From: Leptospira paudalimensis
GTDB lineage: Bacteria; Spirochaetota; Leptospiria; Leptospirales; Leptospiraceae
DNA length: 64,000 bases
Assembly (NCBI RefSeq): GCF_026151345.1
Contig: NZ_JAMQPR010000001.1
Span: 1,780,231-1,844,230 of the forward strand
Reading direction: 5' to 3'
The notes under the pieces are model-generated. The model saw only the letters and a list, made by a program, of their open reading frames with translations. It was not told where the DNA came from and did no database searches. Positions 1 to 10,386 of this stretch are shown here, piece by piece (positions within the stretch are counted from its first letter, which is position 1; the number at the start of each line of letters is the position of its first letter). The position numbers were made by a program, and so were the translations under genes.

Positions 1-1458
1 CCTTCCGTAAATTTGGATCTCCTTTTCTTCAAAGTTAAACTGATCCAAAATAAAAGGTAGAACCTCGGGCGAAGGAAATTGTTCGGTTGCTTCATTCAAT
101 ACATCAAGAACACTTTCTTGGGACAAAAACAATCTGTAAATTTCAGTTTTTTTACGTTCTGCCTTTAGTTTCTTATTGGCGGTATCAAGAGGGTCTTCCT
201 CTTCACCTAACTCTCCGCCAATTCCATTTTTATATTTTTCGATTAATATTTGTTTGTTGGCAGCGATTTTCCGTTTATCCAAAATGATCCCAATCAAAAA
301 TACACCGAAGAGTAAAATAAGAGATATACTCACCAAAATAATATGTGGTTTGAATGCAGCGAGTTTGAACCGATTGGTATGAATTTTTTTAGCAAAACCC
401 GTTTCTAAAAAATTCACACGATTTCGGGATTCAAAGTGAACGCCAGTTGCAACAGACGTTACAAAACTTGGATCATTGATCCCTAAGAATTCATACCTAC
501 CTGTTTTGATTCCTAATTTTTCTTCCAAATAACCAGTAAGATTCGGATAGAGACTTGCCCCACCAGATAATAAAATGAGGGTTGGTCTCTCTTGTTCTGG
601 AAGGGAAAAAATACTGTTCTCAACTTCATGAACTACTTGGTCAAGTTTTGCTAAAATGAATTTACGTAATGACTTAAATTGGATGGCAGTGATGTGAAAC
701 TGATTTAAAAATTTTGTTTCTTCAACCTTATCCATAGAATCAAATAAAAATCCAATTGGAAGTGATTCTTTGATAAGTCTTGCTTCTTCTAAGTCAATTT
801 TGAGAATACTCGCAAACTCTGCGGTAATTTCTTCCCCACCGATATAAATTTGCCGAGTGTGCCTTAATTTTCCTTCATGGAGAACATTTAAAATACAATA
901 ACGTCCACCTAAATCTAATTGTAAGATTGATTTTTCGGCAACTAACAAAGGATAATTTTTAGTAATAAGAGCCGAAAGTACAAAGGAATCTAACGATAAA
1001 CAACTTAATGTCAAATCACCTTTTGCAAAAGGTTTTAGAGCTCGAAATAATTCGGAATGATGAACATTGAAAGTGATTACATCAGAATTTTCTTTTCCTG
1101 TTCTCCAAGTTTTCCCAATAACTTCCAGTTCTTCCATAGGATAAGGAACTAAATTTTCCACTTCAAATGGTAAAACTTCTTGGATGGCTTTTTCTGAAAC
1201 CAAAGGAACTGTGAGGTCCCTTACAAATAAATTATGAATCCCTAAATTGAGTAAAAAACGATTTTCCTCTGGAAAAAAACTTTGGATAAATCGGATGATA
1301 TTGTATTCGAATGGATCCCCTTCATTTTCATCTAGTTCCACAACAGGTAAACTTTCCGTTCTGAGGATAACCACCTTTCCTAAAACTTTTTTGAATAAAA
1401 CACCCTTCAGGAAGGTAGATCCGTAATCGATAGCAAGGTATTGGTCAAATGATAACAT
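1..1458 (-). CDS. gspL: Type II secretion GspL/PilM-like assembly protein (partial)
   Basis: The frame opens with ATG at 1458 and is uninterrupted to the left edge (486 codons visible), so the 3' end is missing. The N-terminal half has the actin-like ATPase layout of PilM and the GspL cytoplasmic domain: AIDYGSTFLKG near residue 10, DLGGRY near 180, and LLSGGASLYPN near 290. One membrane segment lies at about residues 370-395, followed by a charged periplasmic start. GspL is the inner-membrane platform protein that links the GspE ATPase to GspC/GspM. The gene follows gspK by two bases and is the last visible gene of the operon. Identification as GspL rather than PilM rests on this position. 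Confidence 0.85.
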   Translation of the reverse strand, partial: MLSFDQYLAIDYGSTFLKGVLFKKVLGKVVILRTESLPVVELDENEGDPFEYNIIRFIQSFFPEENRFLLNLGIHNLFVRDLTVPLVSEKAIQEVLPFEVENLVPYPMEELEVIGKTWRTGKENSDVITFNVHHSELFRALKPFAKGDLTLSCLSLDSFVLSALITKNYPLLVAEKSILQLDLGGRYCILNVLHEGKLRHTRQIYIGGEEITAEFASILKIDLEEARLIKESLPIGFLFDSMDKVEETKFLNQFHITAIQFKSLRKFILAKLDQVVHEVENSIFSLPEQERPTLILLSGGASLYPNLTGYLEEKLGIKTGRYEFLGINDPSFVTSVATGVHFESRNRVNFLETGFAKKIHTNRFKLAAFKPHIILVSISLILLFGVFLIGIILDKRKIAANKQILIEKYKNGIGGELGEEEDPLDTANKKLKAERKKTEIYRLFLSQESVLDVLNEATEQFPSPEVLPFILDQFNFEEKEIQIYGR

Positions 1459-1460
1459 AA

Positions 1461-2576
1461 TTAATCTTCAGTATAGTATAACATCTGGTTGTTGGTAAGA
1501 TCAAATAATCCAGTTACCTTACGAACCACTTTATCCTTTATAATCCCGACCCCTGTAATTTTGTAAACTTCACCTTTTGTTTTAATCCGGCCACCCGATA
1601 CATCGGTTCCTTCCCCTGCTAGTTCCTTATACAAAGTAAGATCACCAGTGGTTTTAACTTGGAACTCAGGTTCTGTCTCCAGATCTTTCAATTCTTTAAT
1701 ATAGCCTCCTTTCTGCAACTTGAGTTTCAAAATTTTCATGGCGGCTTGTTTGGTCATAAAATCGGAAAGGGAAATGAGCACAAAATAGGGTGCCGTATTG
1801 ATATTGATCCTGTCATCATACGAATCTCCCGCAGGCAAATAGGCAGTGATATTATTCGAGAGCACATAGTCTTTATCGGAACGAAGTGCCCTTTCCTCTT
1901 CTGTCATAAAGTCTTTGGAATTATTTTTGTCGTAATCCTTAGGTTTTAAACTTTCATACACCACGGAGCGGTCATAGCCCTTCACATTTAAAAGTTCAGA
2001 AAGGGAATAAAAAGGAGCATTTTTGATCTTTCTTGGAGGGCTCAAACGACTGTAATAATACTGTTCCGCTCCACCCCCTGTTTCTTGGTGGTTTTCATCA
2101 ATCCAATCCAAAATAGGAAAAATCATCTCGCGTTTGAGGCCAAACTGGTAGAACAACCGAGTGACCATTTCAATTGTCCTTTGGTTGGGTTGGTCATCAT
2201 AAATTTTAACAAGGGAGTTGATGTTGATTTTGCCATCTTCGGGGCTCATTGTGTAATAGATCACACCTCCCCCGAGTGGAATGGGAGGAGGATCCATGGC
2301 AAGTCCTGACTGGTACAAAACCTCTTCTGGGATTTTTTTTAATGCCCCAACAGCTCCCATAAACCCAGCCTTTGCCAACATATGTGCACGAAACCCGTCT
2401 GCCTGTGCCCTAGCCACTCGGTATTCTGTGGCAGCATCTTCAAAAAATTTGGAAGCCGTAAACAAAGACGCGGTTCCGATGGCCATCACAAGGAGATAGA
2501 CCATAAATCCTTTTTTAGCGTTTTTATTTGTAGAGAATAACCGGATGCGCAAGTGATTCATATTTAACAAAGGCAC
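1461..2576 (-). CDS. gspK: Type II secretion minor pseudopilin GspK
   Basis: A 371-residue protein with a prepilin-like N-terminus: a basic leader ending Lys-Lys-Gly followed by FMVYLLVMAIG (about residues 22-34). The large globular domain includes SPEDGKININSLV (near 110) and DDRININTAPYFVL (near 255), the helix-hairpin-helix-like repeats typical of GspK. The family caps the pseudopilus tip with GspI and GspJ. It overlaps the end of gspJ by about 50 bases if the GTG at 2576 is used; an ATG at 2561 is an alternative. The hydrophobic segment lacks the usual Glu at +5, as is common in GspK. Confidence 0.88.
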   Translation of the reverse strand: MPLLNMNHLRIRLFSTNKNAKKGFMVYLLVMAIGTASLFTASKFFEDAATEYRVARAQADGFRAHMLAKAGFMGAVGALKKIPEEVLYQSGLAMDPPPIPLGGGVIYYTMSPEDGKININSLVKIYDDQPNQRTIEMVTRLFYQFGLKREMIFPILDWIDENHQETGGGAEQYYYSRLSPPRKIKNAPFYSLSELLNVKGYDRSVVYESLKPKDYDKNNSKDFMTEEERALRSDKDYVLSNNITAYLPAGDSYDDRININTAPYFVLISLSDFMTKQAAMKILKLKLQKGGYIKELKDLETEPEFQVKTTGDLTLYKELAGEGTDVSGGRIKTKGEVYKITGVGIIKDKVVRKVTGLFDLTNNQMLYYTED

Positions 2577-3195
2577 TCCCCACTAATGATATAATTTCAA
2601 ATCGAATGAGCCTTGGAATTTTTTTAGTTGTACGAGAATTCCAATCATCTACCCATTTGTCACCACGTTCCGAAAATTTCATTTGGAAACTTTTGACATT
2701 TTCAAGTAACACATGTTCAACTCCACCTTGTGTGGGAAAGGTATCTACCATTTCGTCTTCTCTCCGAATGAGATAGGACAAACCTTCCATTTTTGGATTG
2801 GGCATCTTTCGTAAATAAAAGGATACTTCCCTGACAGATGCTTGGCCCTCTTCTTCCGAATTAGGATTGGAAGTCGCAAAAACTATCCGATCGTTCCTTG
2901 CTCCAGTCACTCCTTCTTGTTTTCCCACAAATAAAATTCGTTTTTGGTTATCGATAAAATAGGTACGAGCTAAAGTTCCTCGGATATTTTCCATAGCATA
3001 CAAAATATCCTTTCGATTGGCTCCTTTATTTGAAGCTCCTTTTTTGGAGATTTTATTGGCAGTATAAAAAACGGAAAAGATCCCAGTAAAAATAACAGCC
3101 ATGATCATCACAACAATGGAAATTTCAACGAGTGTGAACCCTTTACGTTTTTGTTTGCATTGATTCAAAGAAAGCTTTTTCCATAAAACATTCAT
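2524..3195 (-). CDS. gspJ: Type II secretion minor pseudopilin GspJ
   Basis: A 223-residue protein with a classic prepilin signal: basic leader KQKRKG, then FTLVEISIVVMIMAVIF, so cleavage is expected after Gly19 and Glu lies at +5. The remainder is a beta-rich globular domain (REVSFYLRK, then DKWVDDWNSR) as in GspJ. It would be processed by GspO peptidase (not in this window) and form the tip complex with GspI and GspK. Its start abuts the end of gspI and its 3' end overlaps gspK, which fits translational coupling within the operon. The J label is supported by both size and order. Confidence 0.85.
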   Translation of the reverse strand: MNVLWKKLSLNQCKQKRKGFTLVEISIVVMIMAVIFTGIFSVFYTANKISKKGASNKGANRKDILYAMENIRGTLARTYFIDNQKRILFVGKQEGVTGARNDRIVFATSNPNSEEEGQASVREVSFYLRKMPNPKMEGLSYLIRREDEMVDTFPTQGGVEHVLLENVKSFQMKFSERGDKWVDDWNSRTTKKIPRLIRFEIISLVGSAFVKYESLAHPVILYK

Positions 3196-3722
3196 TAGTA
3201 TTTTGCACTCCTGAACGTTTCAACGCTATAGGTTTCTTTTTTGTTTCCATCCATATAAAATATGGAAACCTTCACTCGGAAAACTTTTAAAACTCCCCCA
3301 GTTTCAAAACTTTTTTTCTGTCCTCTTTTTTTCATTAGGTCACTAAGACCTACGTCTTTATCACCTAACATATCTTTTGGTGCTTTTTTCCGAAGTTCCT
3401 CTGCATTGGGACCACCAGCAAGTTTGAGTAAGTCCATTTCTTCTTCTTTGATTTCTGTTTCAAAGGTATAACCAGGGAATGCATCGATGGAACCTCGGGA
3501 AGTGTCCGTTTGCATGGTGGTGGAGGAATCCACTTGCGCCATTTTAATTTTTGCCAAATGAACTGCGTTGGCAAGTAAGACAGCTTTTTTTTGGTACGAA
3601 ATTCCTTCCGCTATCATAGAATAGGTATAGGTCATCACCATGGCTGCCATCGCCATGGCGATTGTGACTTCAAATAGGGTAAATGCATTACGGGATTGTT
3701 TAACGAGGTTGTGTTTTTGCAT
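3195..3722 (-). CDS. gspI: Type II secretion minor pseudopilin GspI
   Basis: A 175-residue protein with a short leader (MQKHNLVKQSRNA) followed by FTLFEVTIAMAMAAMVM. The residue before the predicted cleavage site is Ala instead of the usual Gly, while Phe+1 and Glu+5 are kept. The position between gspH and gspJ and the phrase AVHLAKIKMAQVD, typical of GspI, support the call. It contains a charged insertion (near residues 95-130) with DMLGDKDVGLSDLMKK. It overlaps the end of gspH by about 23 bases. GspI is thought to nucleate the pseudopilus tip. Confidence 0.82.
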   Translation of the reverse strand: MQKHNLVKQSRNAFTLFEVTIAMAMAAMVMTYTYSMIAEGISYQKKAVLLANAVHLAKIKMAQVDSSTTMQTDTSRGSIDAFPGYTFETEIKEEEMDLLKLAGGPNAEELRKKAPKDMLGDKDVGLSDLMKKRGQKKSFETGGVLKVFRVKVSIFYMDGNKKETYSVETFRSAKY

Positions 3723-4332
3723 TGGAATCTACTTGTTCGTCACGTTCATCCAAACCATAAGATACTTTTTGGATGGAATTTGTATCAGATTCTGGGAAAA
3801 ATTCCATTTTATGGATTTTGATTTTTCCACCATATCGATAAATTTGAATCGTACGTTTGATTTCTGTATCAGAACCAATATATAAGAATAAATCTGTTGT
3901 GGTTCCTTGTGGAGTGAAGACTATTCGAATTTTGCCTTCGTTTCTAGGTTTACCACCTAAGTCGCGTACGCTGACAATTTTGGAATAAAAAGGGAGAGTT
4001 GTTTTTTTTAAAATGGGTTCTTCTTCTAAGCCACTTTCTTCTCGTTTGAGTAAAAAGAACTGGTATTCCCTTTTTTCAAAATCATATTCAAAGAGCACAG
4101 CTTGGTTTGTGAGTTGCGCTTTGTTATAACCAAATTTAAAAGATTCTTGTAATTTGACTGAAATGTCCTCAGTAGACGGGATGATGAGGTTTCGTAAGGA
4201 ACCACCCACAATCACCATGAGAAGCCCTAATATAGAAATGACAACGACGATCTCAATGAGTGTGAGACCGTCGCGGATTTGTCTTTTCCATTTCGGAAAA
4301 TGTTTTTTATCGGAATGCGGCTGGATAATCAT
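3700..4332 (-). CDS. gspH: Type II secretion minor pseudopilin GspH
   Basis: The protein carries a prepilin signal, IRDG followed by LTLIEIVVVISILGLLMVIV, and then a GspH-like beta domain (ISVKLQESFKFGYNKAQLTNQ, then RIVFTPQGTTTDLFLY). The open frame extends to a GTG at 4392, but the ATG at 4332 gives a leader of ordinary length (about 22 residues) and overlaps gspG by only 26 bases, so I prefer it. No clear Shine-Dalgarno sequence decides the matter. GspH sits between the pilus rod and the tip. The identity rests on the pseudopilin signature plus order (G-H-I-J-K). Confidence 0.8.
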   Translation of the reverse strand: MIIQPHSDKKHFPKWKRQIRDGLTLIEIVVVISILGLLMVIVGGSLRNLIIPSTEDISVKLQESFKFGYNKAQLTNQAVLFEYDFEKREYQFFLLKREESGLEEEPILKKTTLPFYSKIVSVRDLGGKPRNEGKIRIVFTPQGTTTDLFLYIGSDTEIKRTIQIYRYGGKIKIHKMEFFPESDTNSIQKVSYGLDERDEQVDSNAKTQPR

Positions 4333-4768
4333 CAGGAGATAGGATATTAAAATCTTTATTTTTTCCATCTCCACCTTCTTTTTTATCTTCACCTAATGTA
4401 TAAATTTGTGGAACTGCTCCTTCAAATTTTAATACATACGGAGTTTTCCAAGGGTCTTTTAAGACTGCCTTTTCCCGAATGATTGGTTCATAATCATCAC
4501 CAATTTTGTCATCATCTGGTTTTTCGATTAACGCTTGTAAACCTTGTTCTTCCGAAGGGTATTTATCATAAACTTCCAAATAACGTTCTAATGCAGTTTT
4601 TAAAACAGCACTGTCATTTTTCAGTTTTAGTTTTTTTTCCCCTTCACCTCGGTTACCGATACTTGAGTAAAGAATCGCCATCAGGGAACCTAAAATCAGC
4701 ATCACCACTGTGATTTCGATTAGAGTGAGTCCCTCACGGATCTTTCTGTTTTTTCCTTTCATTTTCAT
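4307..4768 (-). CDS. gspG: Type II secretion major pseudopilin GspG
   Basis: A 153-residue protein with the leader MKMKGKNRKIREG and LTLIEITVVMLILGSLMAIL as the transmembrane N-helix. The globular part has the GspG landmarks: KYPSEEQGLQALIEKP (near residue 70), DPWKTPYVLKF (near 108) and the C-terminal acidic GEDKKEGGDGKNKDF loop that binds calcium in the family. GspG polymerises into the pseudopilus that pushes substrates through GspD. It lies six bases after gspF. The loop is close to consensus, so this is the most secure pseudopilin call in the operon. Confidence 0.93.
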   Translation of the reverse strand: MKMKGKNRKIREGLTLIEITVVMLILGSLMAILYSSIGNRGEGEKKLKLKNDSAVLKTALERYLEVYDKYPSEEQGLQALIEKPDDDKIGDDYEPIIREKAVLKDPWKTPYVLKFEGAVPQIYTLGEDKKEGGDGKNKDFNILSPDDYPAAFR

Positions 4769-4773
4769 AAACT

Positions 4774-6000
4774 CTACATCCCCTGGATTTCTTGAGTTAG
4801 TTTATACATTGGCGTCATAATCGCCGCCATAATGGTAAAAATAATTCCACCCATTACAATGATCATCATGGGTTCTAAGGATTGGGTCAAAGATTTTATT
4901 GCTGTATCAACCTCAGATTCGTAGATTTCTGAGAGTTTGTTCATCATTTCCGGAACCTTATCAGAAGCCTCCCCAGCACTGAGCATCCCGAGAACCATTT
5001 GCGGAAGCACTTGTGAACCTTGTAAGGAATCAGATAATTTTCCACCTTCTTTGATTTTGATGATCGCTGCATCAATCTCTTCTTTAAAAACCGTATGCCC
5101 AACCACATCCGATACAATATTCAGTGAAACAATTAAGGGAACTCGATTTAGGAGTAAAATAGACAGATTTCGAGCAAAATTGGATACTAAGATTTTCCGG
5201 AGTAAGGTTCCAATTACAGGTAGTCCCAGTAAAAACTTATCCCAAACTTTTTTTCCCTCTGGAGAACTTTTCCACTTCAAAAATCCAAGAAAACTAAACG
5301 AAATCAGACCCAAAATAAAATACCAATAATTGGTTAAGACATAGGATAAAAAGATCACAGCTCGTGTGAGAAGTGGAAGTTTTGCATCAAAGGATGCAAA
5401 TAATTGTTCGATTTGGGGAATCACAACAACAAGTAAAAAGATCGATACACCAAGTGATAGTAGACCCATAATCATCGGATAAATCATTGCCACTTGCACT
5501 TTCGATTTTAATTCAGAAGATTTTTCTTCCAATTCCGCTAACCGGTGCAAGGTGTTTTCGTAATTTCCAGTGGACTCACCAACAGAAATCAAACTGGGAT
5601 ATTGGTCGGGAAACACAGTTTTGTGTTTTTTCATCGACTCTGAAAGGCTTGACCCTTCCGTGATATCCGCCCGCATCTCAATCAAAACTTTTTTGAAATA
5701 GATATTTTCAACTTGGTCAATGATGGATAACAAACACTTATCGAGTGGAATTCCTGCTCCAATCAGAGTTCCCAATTGTTTACAAAAAAGTCCCACCTCT
5801 TTTCTTGGAATTCGATAAAGTAGTTTGGATAAAAAAGGAAATAATTCTCGTTCTTCCTTTTCGCGGTCTTCTTGGATGGAACGAACATACAGGCCTTTTG
5901 CTTTTAGTTTATTACGTGCTGCTTGTAAATTGACAGCATCAATGATGTTCTTTTCTTCTTTTCCCTTTTTATTAAAGGCAACGTATGTATAAAGTGGCAT
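4774..6000 (-). CDS. gspF: Type II secretion inner-membrane platform protein GspF
   Basis: A 408-residue polytopic protein starting MPLYTYVAFNKKGKEEKNII, the standard GspF/PilC opening. Two repeated cytoplasmic domains are visible: FCKQLGTLIGAGIPLDKCL near residue 92, and FARNLSILLLNRVPLIVSL near 290. Each is followed by GESTGNYENTL- or GEASDKVPEMM-type turns. Hydrophobic segments lie near residues 175-200, 225-245 and 375-400. GspF anchors the GspE ATPase and is thought to transmit its motion to pseudopilin assembly. Length and gene order fit the family; the gap to gspE is five bases. Confidence 0.93.
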   Translation of the reverse strand: MPLYTYVAFNKKGKEEKNIIDAVNLQAARNKLKAKGLYVRSIQEDREKEERELFPFLSKLLYRIPRKEVGLFCKQLGTLIGAGIPLDKCLLSIIDQVENIYFKKVLIEMRADITEGSSLSESMKKHKTVFPDQYPSLISVGESTGNYENTLHRLAELEEKSSELKSKVQVAMIYPMIMGLLSLGVSIFLLVVVIPQIEQLFASFDAKLPLLTRAVIFLSYVLTNYWYFILGLISFSFLGFLKWKSSPEGKKVWDKFLLGLPVIGTLLRKILVSNFARNLSILLLNRVPLIVSLNIVSDVVGHTVFKEEIDAAIIKIKEGGKLSDSLQGSQVLPQMVLGMLSAGEASDKVPEMMNKLSEIYESEVDTAIKSLTQSLEPMMIIVMGGIIFTIMAAIMTPMYKLTQEIQGM

Positions 6001-6005
6001 AAAAC

Positions 6006-7682
6006 TTACGATACCCGAAGGACTTCTTCCGGAGTGGTAACTCCTTCTATGACCTTATACTTTCCATACTCTTGTAAGGTGGAAAGACCATTTTTCACAG
6101 CAAGTTCTTTGATCCGATTGGCATCTGCACCCTGTAAAATCGCACGTTTGATTTCATCATTCATGGTGAGAAGTTCATACAAACCAGTTCGTCCTTTGTA
6201 TCCAGAATTGAGACAAGAACTACAACCCTTTCCACGATACAAAACACCATTTTTCAGTTCTTTTCTTTGGATCCCAAGGCCCGCCAAATCCTTGTCAGTT
6301 GGTTTGTATGAAGTTTTACAATCTTTGCAGATGACACGTACAAGTCGTTGCGCCATAAATCCAAGTACAGAACTTGTGATGAGATAAGGTTCAATCCCCA
6401 TATCCACAAGCCTTGTGACAGCAGAAGAAGCATCATTCGTGTGTAAGGTGGAAAACACCAAGTGACCTGTAAGCGATGCTTGGATGGCGATCCTAGCTGT
6501 TTCTTCATCACGGATCTCCCCTACCATCACAACATCAGGGTCTTGACGTAATATCGAACGAAGTCCTGCAGCAAATGTGAGACCAATTTTATCATTCATT
6601 TGCATTTGGGAAATTCCATCCATTTGGTATTCCACTGGGTCTTCACAAGTAATGATGTTTCGTTCTTCCGTATTGATTTCCGAAAGTGCGGAATAAAGGG
6701 TAGTTGATTTTCCCGATCCAGTTGGACCAGTTACTAAAATAATTCCATACGGTTTATATATGAGTTCTTTAAATTCTTTTAGGATTTGAGGATTAAATCC
6801 CATGGTTTCTATCGAATATTTTTGGTCTGTTTTATTCAATATCCTCATTACAATTCGTTCTCCGAATTGGCAAGGAATGATCGATACCCGCACATCCACA
6901 TCTTTGCCGGCTAATCTAAGTTTGATCCTACCATCTTGAGGAAGCCTGTTTTCCGCAATGTTTAGGTTCGACATAATTTTGATACGAGTGGAAATCCCCG
7001 CCAAATATGACTTTGGTGGATTTAAGACTTTTTGCAAAACACCATCTACACGGTATCTAACCACAACAGACTTTTCAAAAGGTTCAACGTGAATGTCCGA
7101 GGCCCTTTCAGAAACAGCTTGTGATAAAATCACGTTCACCATTTTTATGATAGGTGCTTCATTGGATAAATCTAGGGCATCGGATTCAAAGGCATCGGAA
7201 AGATCTCCGAAACTTCCGTCCATCTCATCCATCATCTCTTTTGCTTCTGCAGTTGTTTTGTCAAACTGAGAATGGACGATGCGCATGATTTCGTTTTCTG
7301 TGGCGAGAACGAATTGGATTTCGTATCCTTTTAAGAAAGAACGCATATCATCCATTGGGTGGAGATCTGTTGGATCACTTGTCGCAACAAAAACTTTCTT
7401 TCCTTTCACAAGGAAGGGAACAATTTTGGAACGTTGCACAAGTTTGAGAGGAATTTTGCTAAAAATTTCGTCACTGGCAACAAACTCAAGTTTGTCGTAG
7501 AACTCCATTTTATGGAGTTTTGCGAGTGCCTTTAGAATATCGGTTTCAGAAGCGAGACCTTTTTTTTGGATGATGTGAGTGATGGGAAGATTTGTTTTTT
7601 CCTGTTGTTTGGAAATGTCTTCTAAATCCTTAATCGTAAGGATTCCATCTTCTAAAAGAATCTGACCTAAACTTTTTCTCAT
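6006..7682 (-). CDS. gspE: Type II secretion assembly ATPase GspE
   Basis: A 558-residue secretion ATPase. The N-terminal GspE/MshEN domain spans about residues 1-150. The Walker A motif GPTGSGKST is at 319-327, followed by the Asp box [10 protein letters not shown], Walker [15 protein letters not shown] at 381-394 and the His box STLHTND at 411-417. A tetracysteine zinc site (CKDC near 452, CSSC near 490) is characteristic of GspE. It powers pseudopilus growth from the cytoplasmic face, docking on GspL and GspF. It overlaps gspD by four bases. All catalytic motifs look intact. Confidence 0.95.
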   Translation of the reverse strand: MRKSLGQILLEDGILTIKDLEDISKQQEKTNLPITHIIQKKGLASETDILKALAKLHKMEFYDKLEFVASDEIFSKIPLKLVQRSKIVPFLVKGKKVFVATSDPTDLHPMDDMRSFLKGYEIQFVLATENEIMRIVHSQFDKTTAEAKEMMDEMDGSFGDLSDAFESDALDLSNEAPIIKMVNVILSQAVSERASDIHVEPFEKSVVVRYRVDGVLQKVLNPPKSYLAGISTRIKIMSNLNIAENRLPQDGRIKLRLAGKDVDVRVSIIPCQFGERIVMRILNKTDQKYSIETMGFNPQILKEFKELIYKPYGIILVTGPTGSGKSTTLYSALSEINTEERNIITCEDPVEYQMDGISQMQMNDKIGLTFAAGLRSILRQDPDVVMVGEIRDEETARIAIQASLTGHLVFSTLHTNDASSAVTRLVDMGIEPYLITSSVLGFMAQRLVRVICKDCKTSYKPTDKDLAGLGIQRKELKNGVLYRGKGCSSCLNSGYKGRTGLYELLTMNDEIKRAILQGADANRIKELAVKNGLSTLQEYGKYKVIEGVTTPEEVLRVS

Positions 7683-9439
7683 CTCAGTTTCTTTTCTCGT
7701 TCATCCACCATCCTTTCTTGTTCATTTTTCTTTTGGATGGTCATACGATCCGATTTATCTCGATCATCTAGAATATGCGGAGTTAAAAATACCATCAAAT
7801 TGGTTTTTCGATTTTGATTGGTAGTGCGGCGAAACAAAGTTCCAAGGAGTGGGATCTCACCTAAAATTGGGATTTTTTGTACTTTTTTCTGTTTGTCATT
7901 GGAAAGAAGTCCTCCAATCACAATGGTTTGGATATTGTCCACAACAATGGTAGTTTTGATATCACGTTTATTGAAGGTTGGGTTTCCTCCAGTTGCTTCT
8001 GAAGAAATCCCTGCTACGTTTTTGATTTCTTGGTACAAATCAAGAGTGATTCGGTTGTTTTTATTGATGTGAGGAGTGAATTTGAGTTTAATCCCTGTTG
8101 GGCGGTATTCAAAGTTTGCCACTGTAACCGCGTTGTCACCCCCAAGTCCCGCATTTCTATTTTGGGTTCGTACTGGAACGTCCTGACCCACATTAATTTC
8201 TGCTTCTTGGTTGTCCAAGGTCAAAATTTGCGGAGCAGACAATACATTGAAGTTTTCATTCGTTGAGTTTGCGTTTAAGATACCAATGATTTGTTGTCCA
8301 CCCCGTCTGATAAACCCAAGTGAAAATCCAGAAAGAGTGTTTACGTTTGTTGGTCTACCGTTTTTATCGATCACACCACCTTGTGCCGCAAGACCAGTGT
8401 TAAACTGTCCATAGGCAAGTTCTTGGTAACGCCAATCGATACCAAAATCATTTAGATCTGTGGAACTGAGTTCCACAATGAGTACCTCGAGTAACACCTG
8501 TTTTCTTGGGGTATCTAATATTTTTATGATCTTTTTGATTTCTTCCCATTCTTGTGGGGTTGCCGTTACTATGAGAGAGTTTGATTCTTTATGGGCAACC
8601 GCTTTGATTTTATCTTGTTTACCAGGCACTCTTTGTGCTTGGGGATTTTGTTGTGGAGGAGGAGTTTGTTTTGCTTCTTGACCCGCTTCTCCAGGTGGCC
8701 CTTGTGTTGGAGCCACAGGTGCATCTGGCATATCCAATTTGACAAGAATGGCTGCAAGTTTTTCTGCTTCATTGTATTCCAATGTATAAATATGGATGTC
8801 ACCCGCAGAAGAAATGGACCCTGGTCCATCAGCTCTTACATCTAAATTATCAACTAACTTTAGTAACTTGTTAATGTCAGCAGTTGATCCAGAAAAGATA
8901 AGAGTGTTTTGGTTTTTAGGAATGATAATATCAGTATCAGGGCTTGTCACTCGTTTGAGAATGGGCTCAAGTTCGATCGCATTTGAAAATTCTAATGGAA
9001 CAATTTGAGTAATAGTTTTGTTTAATGCAACTTCTGATTCAGAAACAGGTTCTTTTCCAATCCTAACAATTTGAGATTTCGCAAGTGCATCTTTAATTTT
9101 AACAACTTTGATCAAATCGTTTTCTTCTATGAGACCAAAACCCTGTGTTTCTAAAACGGACTTCATAAATCCAAACGCATCTTCAATTCGCACACGTTTC
9201 TGAGAGATGATTGTGATTTTTTTACCTTTCACTGCATCATCAATTAAGATGTTCTTTTTGATGATGGCACTCATTCCCATAAGGAAGTCTTTGAGTTCCG
9301 TGTCTCGCCAATCTGCTGTAAAACTTGCTGGTTCTTGGGAAGTTTTTGCTTTTGGTTTCCCTTTCTCCTGTGAGAAATTGGGTGTCACGATTAAATAAAG
9401 GCAAATGCATAGTATAACGATTGGGAGACGATTTCTCAT
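7679..9439 (-). CDS. gspD: Type II secretion outer-membrane secretin GspD
   Basis: The protein opens with a signal peptide ([20 protein letters not shown]). N0/N1-type domains follow ([20 protein letters not shown]), then repeated secretin N domains, a Pro/Gln-rich linker near residues 235-265, and the secretin core with [20 protein letters not shown] and [28 protein letters not shown]. It forms the outer-membrane channel. I prefer the ATG at 9439, just after the gspC stop and preceded by GGAATTAA, over the ATG at 9463 inside gspC. No lipobox is visible, so a separate pilotin would be expected; the lipoprotein at 11402-11794 is a candidate. Confidence 0.94.
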   Translation of the reverse strand: MRNRLPIVILCICLYLIVTPNFSQEKGKPKAKTSQEPASFTADWRDTELKDFLMGMSAIIKKNILIDDAVKGKKITIISQKRVRIEDAFGFMKSVLETQGFGLIEENDLIKVVKIKDALAKSQIVRIGKEPVSESEVALNKTITQIVPLEFSNAIELEPILKRVTSPDTDIIIPKNQNTLIFSGSTADINKLLKLVDNLDVRADGPGSISSAGDIHIYTLEYNEAEKLAAILVKLDMPDAPVAPTQGPPGEAGQEAKQTPPPQQNPQAQRVPGKQDKIKAVAHKESNSLIVTATPQEWEEIKKIIKILDTPRKQVLLEVLIVELSSTDLNDFGIDWRYQELAYGQFNTGLAAQGGVIDKNGRPTNVNTLSGFSLGFIRRGGQQIIGILNANSTNENFNVLSAPQILTLDNQEAEINVGQDVPVRTQNRNAGLGGDNAVTVANFEYRPTGIKLKFTPHINKNNRITLDLYQEIKNVAGISSEATGGNPTFNKRDIKTTIVVDNIQTIVIGGLLSNDKQKKVQKIPILGEIPLLGTLFRRTTNQNRKTNLMVFLTPHILDDRDKSDRMTIQKKNEQERMVDEREKKLR

Positions 9440-9440
9440 T

Positions 9441-10364
9441 TTAATTCCGAATGATAAATTCATATGTGATAATTTTGCCTTGTCGTTCTAAATCCACTGT
9501 AATTTTCGGAGCCTGTTTGATTGAACCCCAAATTTCCAACATTTTCTCTGTTTCATTGAGTGGCATTCCATTAACTCGTTTGATGATATCACCACCACGC
9601 GCGCCAAGTGAATAAAAGACATGGTCTTTTGCCACCTGATAGATTTTGTAACCCTCGATCTTTCCGTCTACCAAATGAGGACCAAACCTTGCATTTTTGT
9701 AAATAGTGTTCGGGTCTTTTAGCTTACGATTGACATCTTCTCTGGATAGAACTTTTTGAATGGTTTGGCTCGAAGGACCCAAATTGGAGACAGCCGCCGC
9801 ATCTTTTGGCCGGATTCTCTCTTTAGCTTGCGCTGGAGTTTCCCCGATATTGACTCGAAGACTAAGGCCTCCTTTTTTAAGCACCACGTAGTGTTGTTCA
9901 ATGGTTTGGACTTTGTAACCACCTACCATTTCACCTACACCATATTCTTCCGAATCGTTGTTTTGTTTTTCCCGAATGGTGACCCGTGCAAAGGACCAGT
10001 GGCCAGACAAAGTACCTGTGACAAGCATCTGGTCATCATCTCCATTGTCTTGGGCGATTTCAGGGTCAAGGGGACTTCCGTCCGCACCCCGTTTTGTGGC
10101 ATCGTTTGGATCAAACACCTGACCTCGTATGAGGTTCCCAGTCACCATATCTTCATAGGTACTAACAGCAAGGATCACTTCTTGTCTTGTTTGTTTGGGA
10201 CGGACTTGGCTTCCTACATTCATCCCAGTTTCAGTAGAAAATAAAAGGAGAAGGACAAGTTTTAATAAGTACGCAAGGGAAAACGAAAATAACAAAACCA
10301 CCGGAATCAATGTTAAAAACTGACTCGATTGGATTCTTTGAAGGATTAAATTCATGCTCCCCAC
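9441..10364 (-). CDS. gspC: Type II secretion inner-membrane protein GspC
   Basis: A 307-residue protein with one membrane segment (about residues 17-42), a periplasmic homology region ([15 protein letters not shown], near residue 110) and a C-terminal PDZ-like domain ([19 protein letters not shown], near 250). GspC links the inner platform to the GspD secretin. It carries a DDD-type acidic insertion around residues 80-100. The start is uncertain: a GTG at 10364, or an ATG three codons later with the GGGGAG run very close. It sits between the peptidase gene and gspD, which fits the first structural gene of the system. Confidence 0.85.
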   Translation of the reverse strand: MGSMNLILQRIQSSQFLTLIPVVLLFSFSLAYLLKLVLLLLFSTETGMNVGSQVRPKQTRQEVILAVSTYEDMVTGNLIRGQVFDPNDATKRGADGSPLDPEIAQDNGDDDQMLVTGTLSGHWSFARVTIREKQNNDSEEYGVGEMVGGYKVQTIEQHYVVLKKGGLSLRVNIGETPAQAKERIRPKDAAAVSNLGPSSQTIQKVLSREDVNRKLKDPNTIYKNARFGPHLVDGKIEGYKIYQVAKDHVFYSLGARGGDIIKRVNGMPLNETEKMLEIWGSIKQAPKITVDLERQGKIITYEFIIRN

Positions 10365-10365
10365 A

Positions 10366-10386
10366 AATCGGAGGAATACTCCGATT
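10366..10386 (-). terminator. Perfect hairpin between the peptidase gene and gspC
   Basis: AATCGGAG and CTCCGATT form a perfect 8-bp stem with a five-base loop, overlapping the stop codon of the upstream peptidase gene and ending just before the gspC start. There is no clear U-run (UUUG follows), so full intrinsic termination is doubtful. It may act as an mRNA processing or stability element that sets different levels for the peptidase and Gsp proteins. Confidence 0.45.

Noticed and set aside
87..382. Two short plus-strand frames of 66-68 codons at the left edge
   Set aside because: They lie antisense to the intact gspL frame and show no ribosome site or protein-like composition.
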